Below, one piece after another: positions 7,810 to 16,311 of a stretch of DNA of 64,000 bases. This stretch comes from Clostridia bacterium (GTDB lineage: Bacteria > Bacillota > Clostridia > Christensenellales > Borkfalkiaceae). The notes under the pieces were generated by a model that saw nothing but the letters and a program-made list of their open reading frames with translations, did no database searches and was not told where the DNA came from. Each line of letters begins with the position of its first letter. Position 1 is the first letter of the stretch. A program made the position numbers and the translations under genes. The stretch is from contig CAAGME010000015.1 in NCBI GenBank assembly GCA_900770945.1, positions 1 through 64,000 on the forward strand, written 5' to 3'.

Positions 7810-8108
7810 TCACCCGATTCTCTGAGCGTTGCGAGCGCGTCCGCAAACTGCGCGGAAATGTCGTCAAGCTCGCGTTTTAAGTTGTCGCCGCGCTTTAGGG
7901 CTTCGCCCATTTTTTCCGTTTCGATTAGCATTTTCTTTTTAAAACTATCATATGCCGCGCCCGACCAGGAAGAGCCGAGAGCCGCTACGATTTCGTTTAT
8001 TCCGTTAGTTTTGTCGCCCATATCGCGAACGTAATTGCCGAGCTTTGTGGAAAAACCCTTTACTATTTGGTCTAATTCTTCTATCTGTGCGCGAATTTCC
8101 GAACTCAT
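7806..8108 (-). CDS. WXG100 (ESAT-6/EsxA-like) family protein
   Basis: The protein has 100 residues, two helices and a central SSWSGAAYDSF turn at about residues 46-56, matching the W-x-G hairpin of WXG100 proteins. There is no signal peptide. The family forms helical-hairpin dimers exported by type VII secretion. The neighbouring FtsK/SpoIIIE-type ATPase genes support this. Its ATG overlaps the stop of the upstream gene (TAATG) and its stop overlaps the next start, so translation is tightly coupled. Confidence 0.85.
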   Translation of the reverse strand: MSSEIRAQIEELDQIVKGFSTKLGNYVRDMGDKTNGINEIVAALGSSWSGAAYDSFKKKMLIETEKMGEALKRGDNLKRELDDISAQFADALATLRESGE

Positions 8109-8398
8109 TATATTTTACCTCTCATTTGTCTTGCTCTTTTTTCAATTTGCTCCATTTTGTCAATGCCTTCACCGGCTTTTTGCCCCGATTCCTCTACTAT
8201 TTTTTTAGAACGCTTGATAATTTCGAGAATTTCTTCAATTATCGCGAGAGCCTCGCGGGAAGTATCGTCCTGAATTGATTGAGCGAACGAAGCCGCTTCC
8301 GTTCTGAAGCTTTGGGTTTTACGCTCCATCTCTTCAAGGGTCTTTAAGGCTTCGTTTACGCTTTCGCGCGACTGCCCCGTTTGCATTTTATACGCCAT
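8108..8398 (-). CDS. 96-residue helical protein, WXG100-sized, no WXG motif
   Basis: Two long helices are predicted (residues 8-45 and 48-95, QSRESVNEALKTLEEME and ALAIIEEILEIIKRS), with a polar turn SIQDDTSRE between them and a basic end. Size and helical hairpin shape match WXG100 partners, and it directly precedes the real WXG100 gene with a 1-nt overlap. It might be the second half of a heterodimer, as EsxA/EsxB, or a chaperone. Ribosome site AGAGGT. No family is claimed. Confidence 0.6.
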   Translation of the reverse strand: MAYKMQTGQSRESVNEALKTLEEMERKTQSFRTEAASFAQSIQDDTSREALAIIEEILEIIKRSKKIVEESGQKAGEGIDKMEQIEKRARQMRGKI

Positions 8399-8420
8399 CT
8401 TTTTACCTCTTTAAATTGTT

Positions 8421-10093
8421 TTATTTTTTGTTGCCGTAAACGCTTTGCGTTACGCCGTTTACATCTTTAAATTTTTTGCGGATTGACAAAGCGAAAACTT
8501 TGGCTTCGCCCCCGTCCGTATGCGGAACGGTGAACAAGGTTGCCGGTTTGCCGTCGCCTTTTACCGCGGCTACTCCTAACGAAGCTTCGTCTACCGATTG
8601 CAAAATCGACTTATCTTCGACGGTGTTATCGCCGCCGCAAAATCCGTATTTTGCGCAACCTTTTAAGCATACGCTTACGACTTCTCTGCCGCAAGAACGT
8701 AACATTCTTGCAAATTCGCCGCTATAATCCGCATCGCCGCTTAACGCGAAAGAAATGCCTAACGGTTTTGAAACCCTCAAAAACTCGCAAAATCTTTCGA
8801 TTGTCGGATTGTAAAGCCAAAGGATACCTTTAAGCAGTGCAAGATTTTTCAATAAATCGTCCAAAACGAAGAAAGTAACGGGCAAAGGTTCGCTTGCGAC
8901 TTTGTTGTATGCCGCTATGTCCGAAACGCCGCTTACGGCAAAAAGCCTTTTCGCCTTTCGATTTCGTCTTCTACGTGCGACAAAAATTCGATAAGTCCGT
9001 TGCCCTTTTCGGCGTACATTATTCCCGTAACTTGCGGAACGAAAAGCGAAGAATTATTTTCCTCAAAACACGAAAAGTCGTCGCAGTTGTCCGCCGTGTC
9101 GCCGATAAAAAAGTTGATTATTTTAGGAGAGCAAGCGGCGGAAACAGACAAAACAAGCGATTTTAAGAAGTTAGTTTTGCCTGTGCCTGCGCTTCCTCGA
9201 ACAATAAATATCGGAGCGTTATTCGCACTAAACGTAACAAAACACGACTTTCCGTTGTCCTTAACGCCGAGCGGGAAGCAAAGATTGCCGCCGCTTTTTC
9301 TCTCTTCTTTTTCGAAAGCTTCAAGCGTTTTCGATAAAGAAAGCTCTTTTGCCGCTACGCTTACGCTGCTTTTCGGCTTAGAGCAAACGGGGCGCGGGTC
9401 TTCTGCTGGCAAAATAGTCGGTTTATGTGCTTCTTTCGTTTCGGGTGCTTTTTTAGTTTGCTTTTTGCTCTTTTTCTGCTCTTCTTCCTCGTATGAAGCG
9501 AGCATTGCGTCAAGGTCGTCGTCGGTGAATTCTTCAAACTCGTCGGCGGGTTTTACGTTCTCGGGCGGAGCCGAAACGGCGGGCTTAGACGGCGAATACA
9601 AAAAGTCTTGCAAGCTTTTTTTGGTCGCTTCGTCAAGGTCATCGGGGATTTCCAAGGAGTCCGATTCGAGCATGGCAAAAAACGCGTCGCGGGTTTTTGC
9701 GCTCTGTTCGCGTTCGGCTTTTTCTTTTGCGCTTTCGCTACGCTTTTTCCGCTCTTCCTCTTTTTTCCACGCTTCTATTTTTTTGCCGTCTTCGAGCATT
9801 TTTTTGTCGAATTCTTCAAAGGCGCGTTCGAGGTCGAGCTCCTCTTTGGCTTTCGGGTCGGTTTTTGCGCGTTCTTCAATGTCGGCGCGTTTTCTTCTTT
9901 CCGCTTCGTCCTTTTCGTCAAGCTCTTTTAAAAACTTTTGCCATTCGGCTTCGTCTCGCTTAGACTTCTTTTTCGGCGGATTTTTTGCGGGTCTATCCGC
10001 TGTCTCAGCGGCTTTTTTTGAAGAACCGCCCATTACGCTATCGAACGAAATATCATAAATACCGGAGAAAATATCGTCTTTTTTACCGCTCAT
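8421..10093 (-). CDS. FtsK/SpoIIIE-type ATPase with charged N-terminal region (frameshifted near 8950)
   Basis: Corrected length is about 557 residues. Residues 1-260 are highly charged and coiled-coil-like. An FtsK/SpoIIIE-like ATPase domain follows, with Walker A GSAGTGKTN near residue 300. The frame stops at 8933 just after EIERRKGFLP. Adding one A to the A4 run at 8948-8951 restores RRKRLFAVSGVSDIAAYNK, the characteristic FtsK motif, and continues through TFFVLDDL (Walker B-like) to 8421. So one gene is split by a single-base loss. It probably pairs with the larger ATPase upstream (2 nt gap). No membrane segment is seen. Confidence 0.8.
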
Positions 10094-10095
10094 GT

Positions 10096-13000
10096 TTAAC
10101 CTCTCTTAGCTTTTAAAGCCTTCCACCATTCGGCGTTTTTCTCTACGGAATAATCGAAAAGCCTTGTGCGGGTACTGCTCAGATTGTCGTAAACGCAAGT
10201 TTTGTCTTTGCCGAGCAAACTATCTATAGGCTCTCTTTCTGTTACAGCTTTCAAAACATCGTAAGAATCGTAAATATAGCGTTGCGAAGTTCTCGCATTC
10301 GCTCCGTCTCCGCATATGTCATTTAAATCCGAAAGTTTTTCGTTCGTCAATATAACGAAAATACAATAGCCGCTGCCGTTTTCATACAAACCGGAAACGA
10401 TTGCTTTAAGGTCTGAAATGTAATAAGTTTTGTTGTCATCAACAGGCTTTTCCGCCTTAGGTTGAACGGTTGCGCCGCTCGCCCGCCTATGAGAAAGCAT
10501 TGAGAGCGCGTTACCTTTAAGCGAAACTCCGCTGCCCGCAAGCGCCTTTTCTGTAGCCGATGTGTCGACCGGCTTTGCGGGCGTATCCGCCGCTTTGTTT
10601 GCCGCGGAAGTAACTTTTTTGCCGCCTATCGTGCCGCCCGAAAGAAGCCATTCAACATCGTGGATAACAAGGTAGACGGGCTTAAATTGCGCTTTGTTGT
10701 CTAAGCTCCTTTCTTCGCGGCGTTTTTTCAAAAGCTCTTTGAGCCTTGTGAGTTCGCGTGCAATTTCGAGATATTCCTCATCATAGCATACTTTAACAAA
10801 TTTCGAAACGAAATCTTTTTCACGCCCGAAGCCGTCGATAAATTCCTTACCGTCGGCGGGACCCGCGGCGTAAATAAATTCGCCGTCGTTAAACTTTTCT
10901 ATATACGAAAGCGTAAACGAGCGTTCAAGTTCGAAAAGCTTGCTTTCTCGCGCAAGCGCGCAATAACCCGTGGCGTTTCTGTCCTCGGGAAAGCTCATGC
11001 ATACGCCTATTGCGTTTGAAGCAGAAGCACCTATCGGCAAATCGTATTTTTTCTCATTATAAGCTACCGCTTTATAATCGGAAATCGGGAACAAATCGTC
11101 GTTGCCGGCTTCCGTCTGAATGATATTGCAAGCCGGGTTATCCTTATACTTTTCGCGTATTCTTTCGGCAACGTCTTTTATATCCTGCGAGGTCGTTTCG
11201 CCTGCGTAAGCAAACCTGACGAAGTTCGTTATCTTGCCCGTAGATATAAGTGCATTACCTGTGTCTTCAAGTTTTTTCGCATATTCTTTCGCTATATTGT
11301 AATCAAGATTAAAATATTTATTAAATATTGTGTAGTCGTTAACTTTTAAAGAGAACTTAGAGCTTATCTGGTCGATTGCGCCGCAGTCGCGGAGAGGTTC
11401 CGAGTCTTGTCCGCAGAATAAAATTTCTATACCCGAGGTTCTTGCCGTCTTTAATATAGCGTTCAACTTCTTCCCGAGTTTCTCACTCATCAAGCTATTT
11501 TTAGTTGAAGCGAACATGTTATTGTACTCGTCGATTATAAACAAAGCAATCGGAATTTTTTTATACTTGCCCGACAAAACCGCTTGGCTTTTGTTGAACG
11601 CTCGGATATCCGAACAGCCGGATTTACTCTCCCTCATTATTCTTTCGCGCTCGGCTTTCATAAAGTCGATTTTATTAAGCAAGTCCATCGCGCTTTCTTC
11701 TCTGCAACGAAGAGAAAGGTAAACGACGTGCGGCAAATACATCGGGTTGCCCTTTTTGTAGTTTGCAAACGCGGGAGAAGATTCTTTGCTCTTGAAGTCG
11801 ACGAGATACATTTGCAACTCGTCCGGCGCGTAATTGTACGCCGCAGACATTATAAATGTGTGCAAGAAAGACGATTTACCGGACCCCGTCTTACCCACCA
11901 AAAGTCCGAAAACGTTCTCGGAGCAAGTTTCCAAAACGTAATCGTAACGAACGCCTTCGGAAATACCGAGAGGAATTCGCAATGCGTCGTTATAATCTTC
12001 GACGGGCTTAACAGCAAAATCCTTGTCCGACATTTCAAGCAGCTTTTTAAGCGAAAGTGAATCCGAAGAGCTTTCTTGCTTTGAAAGATAGTCAAGGTAA
12101 TTGTTTATCTTGAAATTTTCTACCATGATATCGACGGAAATAGGCTCGCCGTTATATAAAACGCCGTCTTCCGTAACGTCCATAACGTCGCAAGGAATTT
12201 GTTTACCCTCATCGTCTTCTATCTTAAAATCGCTGTTTTTATCTACACGGATTAAAGAGAAAACGCCTCTTGACGGTCCGTTTTTCAAAACATCCGAGAA
12301 AGTCTTTTTTTGTTCGGAGGTAAAACGTTCGCCGAAACAGTCGGGCGCGTAGTTATAAACGGCTAAAACGAAATCATGCTTATCATCGGGCGTATTTTCA
12401 TTGTATTCGTAGATACTCTTGTAATCGTTGCCGCTATACGTCGACGAACGACCGCGAATAAAATTCTTTAAACTTTCAACGACAGCAATTGTTTCGGAAG
12501 GGCTTGAAGCGATATCCTTATCGTAAAGATAGCCTTTGCCGAGCTTTGCTTTAACTCTGCCGGCAACAGCCCCTACGACCGATTCAATTGCCGTTTCCGC
12601 ACCGCCTAATTTTAAATTTTTAGGACCTAATGAAGAGAGAAGCGAAAAGTAAATTTTGCGGATTATGCCGAAATCGTCGCCGCCTGCCGCTTCAAAATAA
12701 TCTGTATCCGCACGCACGACTATAACGCCGTTTCTTGTTTTGGGTTCGAAGAATACGGGAACGCCCGAAAGGGCTTTTTCGGGAACGCCGAGAACGTCAA
12801 CGGCGAATTTTAACGCATCTTTATTTATATCGGATTTTTTAAAGCCGATAAGGAAGCGATAGTCCGTTTCTTCGTCCGATAAGGGCTTACCGATAAGCAT
12901 AGTGTTTGCCTTTTCGTTATCTGTTAGAATTTGAGCTTTTAAGGCTTCTAATTCCTTATAGCAAGAAAGGTTTTCAAGCTTTGTGTTCTTTTTGAAGTTA

Positions 13001-13527
13001 AATTCCAAGTCGGCTTTCTTTTTATCGACTTCCGCCAAAGCTTCTTCGCGCTTTCTTTCTTCGTAGCCCGTTTCGGCTAAAAGACGGCGCGAGGACATAA
13101 CGACGTAACGTAAGTCGGTCAAGCACTGGCAAAAGCGTTTTTGCGGCGCGATATCGTCCTCTACCGTTTTACTTCCGTCTACTTCCATAATAGCGGCTCT
13201 GCCCTCTTCTACGAGCCTGTCGACGTACTCGAACACGCCGCCCTTTGGCACGGGGCGGGGAGAAAGACGCTTTATGTACTCTCCGACGGTAAACGTAATG
13301 CCTTTGGTGCGGCGTTGAACGCTATCCCAATCGGCGAAAATTTCTTCGAGGGCGGAGAGAGAAACGCGGTAAGTGTCGACGTATTCTTTCACATAGTCGG
13401 TCGCGTTAATCGCCTTTTCCTCGTCGGCAAGCTTTTTCATTGCCGCGTCGAATTTGTCTTGTTTTTTCTTGATTTCGGAAGCGTAAACTAAGTGCAAACG
13501 CTCCGTTTCTCTTATTATATCGGACAT
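10096..13527 (-). CDS. Large FtsK/SpoIIIE-domain ATPase, EssC/EccC-like motor
   Basis: The protein has 1143 residues. The first ~500 residues are of unknown fold and begin with coiled coil (KKQDKFDAAMKKLADEEKAI). An FtsK/SpoIIIE domain follows with Walker A GKTGSGKSSF near residue 546, LVDFKSKE, and Walker B ALFIIDEYNN near residue 662. A second, degenerate ATPase-like region (about 850-1143) keeps VYLVIHDVEWLL but lacks a Walker A. Multiple linked P-loop domains and adjacency to a WXG100 gene recall EssC of type VII secretion. Unlike EssC it has no membrane segments or FHA domains; anchoring could come from the two membrane proteins encoded just upstream. Confidence 0.8.
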   Translation of the reverse strand: MSDIIRETERLHLVYASEIKKKQDKFDAAMKKLADEEKAINATDYVKEYVDTYRVSLSALEEIFADWDSVQRRTKGITFTVGEYIKRLSPRPVPKGGVFEYVDRLVEEGRAAIMEVDGSKTVEDDIAPQKRFCQCLTDLRYVVMSSRRLLAETGYEERKREEALAEVDKKKADLEFNFKKNTKLENLSCYKELEALKAQILTDNEKANTMLIGKPLSDEETDYRFLIGFKKSDINKDALKFAVDVLGVPEKALSGVPVFFEPKTRNGVIVVRADTDYFEAAGGDDFGIIRKIYFSLLSSLGPKNLKLGGAETAIESVVGAVAGRVKAKLGKGYLYDKDIASSPSETIAVVESLKNFIRGRSSTYSGNDYKSIYEYNENTPDDKHDFVLAVYNYAPDCFGERFTSEQKKTFSDVLKNGPSRGVFSLIRVDKNSDFKIEDDEGKQIPCDVMDVTEDGVLYNGEPISVDIMVENFKINNYLDYLSKQESSSDSLSLKKLLEMSDKDFAVKPVEDYNDALRIPLGISEGVRYDYVLETCSENVFGLLVGKTGSGKSSFLHTFIMSAAYNYAPDELQMYLVDFKSKESSPAFANYKKGNPMYLPHVVYLSLRCREESAMDLLNKIDFMKAERERIMRESKSGCSDIRAFNKSQAVLSGKYKKIPIALFIIDEYNNMFASTKNSLMSEKLGKKLNAILKTARTSGIEILFCGQDSEPLRDCGAIDQISSKFSLKVNDYTIFNKYFNLDYNIAKEYAKKLEDTGNALISTGKITNFVRFAYAGETTSQDIKDVAERIREKYKDNPACNIIQTEAGNDDLFPISDYKAVAYNEKKYDLPIGASASNAIGVCMSFPEDRNATGYCALARESKLFELERSFTLSYIEKFNDGEFIYAAGPADGKEFIDGFGREKDFVSKFVKVCYDEEYLEIARELTRLKELLKKRREERSLDNKAQFKPVYLVIHDVEWLLSGGTIGGKKVTSAANKAADTPAKPVDTSATEKALAGSGVSLKGNALSMLSHRRASGATVQPKAEKPVDDNKTYYISDLKAIVSGLYENGSGYCIFVILTNEKLSDLNDICGDGANARTSQRYIYDSYDVLKAVTEREPIDSLLGKDKTCVYDNLSSTRTRLFDYSVEKNAEWWKALKAKRG

Positions 13528-13531
13528 AAAT

Positions 13532-16306
13532 TCACCTGAATAAAAAATTATACTTCATTATTATAATAGATCTTACGGCACTTATCATTCTTGCCGTTTC
13601 TTCGTAAGCTTTGACGTGATTTACAATTTGCACTATGCTTACGGGCGCTGCCACAAGGAACAGCACTATCGACAAAACGGCGATACCGTACGCAACGCCC
13701 TCTTCGTCGAGTTCCTCTGCAACAACGAAAAGACCGATTATGCCGAGAAGCGAATTAAAGAGAGACGCGCAATTCAAAAACACCATATAACCCGGGAAAT
13801 TCACGCTTCCGATAATGGCAAACACCGACAAAGGTAAGGCCATAACGGCAAAAGCAAAACAAGCAAAACCGGAATAATCGAGTATATAGTCAAACTTCTT
13901 TTTACACACGACTACAAAGAACGGTATAAACGCCGCTATACATGGGAAGCCTATGACCATGCCTTGCGTCCATCCGTACGGGAAGAATGTCAAGCCCGTT
14001 TCAAACGCCGCTACGACGACGGAAACACCAAGCAGAAAGAAGCCGACGAAACCGACGTTATCGTCCTTATGAAAAACTACCTGGACGATATAAGTTGCAA
14101 ACGCCGCAAAAGCGCAAGCTATGCCGGGAACCGCGAATGCGCCGCCTATCGCCGTAAGAACAACGGAGGCAATCATGACGATAGCGTTAACGGTATTAAA
14201 AGACGCCACAAGCGAGCTGTTAAAGTATACCGCATACTTATCCGCTTCTTCGATTACGCACCACATAACGACGTACAAAACGGCGATAAGAGAATAGAAA
14301 ATACAACGGCTGGCTTCGGGGAATTTATCGTTAAGCATAAACATAACGTAAACGATACAGTCAACTGCGGCAATAACGGAAAAAACGATTGTTTGCTTCG
14401 TTGACGGAGAGCGAGCCGTACGAGATTTTATAATCATTACGACGGACTCGAACAATATCGCCGCAAATATAGCGGTCACGAGCCAAGAGTTGAAGAAATA
14501 CCATACGGCGACAACTGCGGCAACGGCAAACAAAGCGTTAAACGCTGTAAATAAAATATTTTTACGCCGTGTTCCGCCGAATATACCCGTACAAGGGACG
14601 GCAAAGTACAAACAAACAAGTACAAGCGCGGAAACCGCCGAGTAACCGCGATATTTCGGAATGAAAAACGACACGGCAACCGCCGCAACTACGAGAAGGA
14701 CTTCAAGTATTATTATAACGGCTTTCCTGACCGGATGTCTTCCGATAAGCTTATTAAAGTCTCTCTTTCGTTTTCGTTCAGCCTTTTTGTCTTCTTTATG
14801 TTTTTTAGCTTGTTCTTGTTTTCTCTGTTTTTCTCTTTGTTTACCGATTGTTTTTACAGCTTCGGCGTAAAGGCTGTCTATTTCGGAAAGCAACTTCGAA
14901 TCAACGTATTCTTTTATCGATACGTTCATTGCTTTCTTGTAACATTCGACAAGAGCGGCGGCGTTTTCTTTTTTGTCCTTTTTATAAAGAGCTACCACTT
15001 TTTCGATTTCCTTATCTATCGCCTTGGCTTGCCCGATAAGTTCTCTTTCCTTGTCTAAAAACTCCTTGGCGGCTTTCTGTAAGTCCAAAAGTAAAGCAAG
15101 GCTCATATACATAACGACGGGCTGAGGTATGGATTTTACAAAGTCGTCCGCAGCATGATATTTTGAATTGTCCTTTTTACACTCTTCAATAAAAACTTCG
15201 AGTTTTTCTTCGTATTTTTTCGCCTCTCTTTTAAGCATTTCCTCTTCGGCTCTTTTCGCCGCTGCTTGGCGACGAAGTTCCGCTGCTCTATCTTCTTCGG
15301 CTTTTATATAATCTTTCGCTTCTTTTACAAGCGCATCGAATTTTGCCGCTTCTTTAAGATACGGACGAAGAGAATCCGTAACATATTTTTCAAAATCTAA
15401 TACGGACGGGTAATTCTTTTTGTCTCGAGCACAATCGTTTACAAGAGAAAGAATCTTTCTGTCTATCGCGTTAGCGTCGAAAATCTTTTTTGCAATATTG
15501 GCAAGCTCGATTAAGACGGCAAGGTTTTTGCACTTTGCGCGAATTTTGATATCGAGCTTATTGACGATTTTTTGCGCGTTTTTAACGTCTTCACACCAGT
15601 ACGCGCTCTTTTGGGCGCGGCTTAAATCGAAGATTAGTTTGTCGATATCCGCGGCGGACTCTAAAATGCGTTTTTCTTCCTTTTCGCGCGCGATACGCTC
15701 TTCTTCCGCTCTTTTTGCGGCGGCTTGCCGTTCTTCCTCCGCCTTTTTTTCGGCGGCAATACGGCGTTTTTCGGCTTCCTCGGCTTTACGAGCCGCTTCC
15801 TTTTCCGCGATATCTTTTTCGATGATCTTTTCGGCTTCCGCCTTTATCGTTTTGATTTTAGCGTAGTTTTTAATCGATTTTATGATATCGGCGTTTTGCT
15901 TTTCTTCCTTTTCTAAAGTCACGAGCGCGCGCTCCGCCCACGCAACCGAGCGGGGTTCTTTATTAAGCTCCGCTATGCGTTCGTCAAGCCCGTCAACGCG
16001 CTTTTTCAAAGCTTCCGCTTCGTCTTTTTTCTTTTTTTCGATTATGTAGTTTGCCGTATCTTTGATTTCTTTAAGGCGAGAAGCGTTCAAAGATAGGTCG
16101 AATATATCGGAGTTGAGTTTTGTTTCTTCCTCTACGAAAGATAACGCTTCTTTTGCCCATTCGATATCTTGCTTTTTCGCCAAAAATTTGTCGATACGCG
16201 CGTCAAGCTGTTCGGCGCGCTCCCGTTTTGCGGCTTGTTCGCCCGCCTTTTTGTACTTTGAAGAATCGCCGGAATTAAGACCGCCGAATAAGTTGTTGCC
16301 TGCCAT
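13532..16306 (-). CDS. Coiled-coil/multi-TM protein B, tandem paralogue of the upstream gene
   Basis: The protein has 924 residues. Residues 1-525 are helical and very charged, built from degenerate repeats of about 60-75 residues around the pattern RIDKFL..DIEWA..AL.F / WAERAL..LEKEEKQNADI / YWCEDVKNAQKIV. The C-terminal 390 residues contain about 12-14 hydrophobic segments (ILEVLLVVAAVAVSFF onward). The N terminus MAGNNLFGGLNSGDS is nearly identical to the upstream paralogue. There is no signal peptide, so the N domain should be cytoplasmic. It may form the membrane channel or scaffold of the type VII-like system. I do not recognise a family. Confidence 0.75.
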   Translation of the reverse strand: MAGNNLFGGLNSGDSSKYKKAGEQAAKRERAEQLDARIDKFLAKKQDIEWAKEALSFVEEETKLNSDIFDLSLNASRLKEIKDTANYIIEKKKKDEAEALKKRVDGLDERIAELNKEPRSVAWAERALVTLEKEEKQNADIIKSIKNYAKIKTIKAEAEKIIEKDIAEKEAARKAEEAEKRRIAAEKKAEEERQAAAKRAEEERIAREKEEKRILESAADIDKLIFDLSRAQKSAYWCEDVKNAQKIVNKLDIKIRAKCKNLAVLIELANIAKKIFDANAIDRKILSLVNDCARDKKNYPSVLDFEKYVTDSLRPYLKEAAKFDALVKEAKDYIKAEEDRAAELRRQAAAKRAEEEMLKREAKKYEEKLEVFIEECKKDNSKYHAADDFVKSIPQPVVMYMSLALLLDLQKAAKEFLDKERELIGQAKAIDKEIEKVVALYKKDKKENAAALVECYKKAMNVSIKEYVDSKLLSEIDSLYAEAVKTIGKQREKQRKQEQAKKHKEDKKAERKRKRDFNKLIGRHPVRKAVIIILEVLLVVAAVAVSFFIPKYRGYSAVSALVLVCLYFAVPCTGIFGGTRRKNILFTAFNALFAVAAVVAVWYFFNSWLVTAIFAAILFESVVMIIKSRTARSPSTKQTIVFSVIAAVDCIVYVMFMLNDKFPEASRCIFYSLIAVLYVVMWCVIEEADKYAVYFNSSLVASFNTVNAIVMIASVVLTAIGGAFAVPGIACAFAAFATYIVQVVFHKDDNVGFVGFFLLGVSVVVAAFETGLTFFPYGWTQGMVIGFPCIAAFIPFFVVVCKKKFDYILDYSGFACFAFAVMALPLSVFAIIGSVNFPGYMVFLNCASLFNSLLGIIGLFVVAEELDEEGVAYGIAVLSIVLFLVAAPVSIVQIVNHVKAYEETARMISAVRSIIIMKYNFLFR

Positions 16307-16311
16307 TTATT

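Noticed and set aside
8933..10093. FtsK-like protein ending at 8933 as a complete 386-residue gene
   Set aside because: The domain is cut in the middle of a conserved motif that continues immediately in another frame down to 8421.
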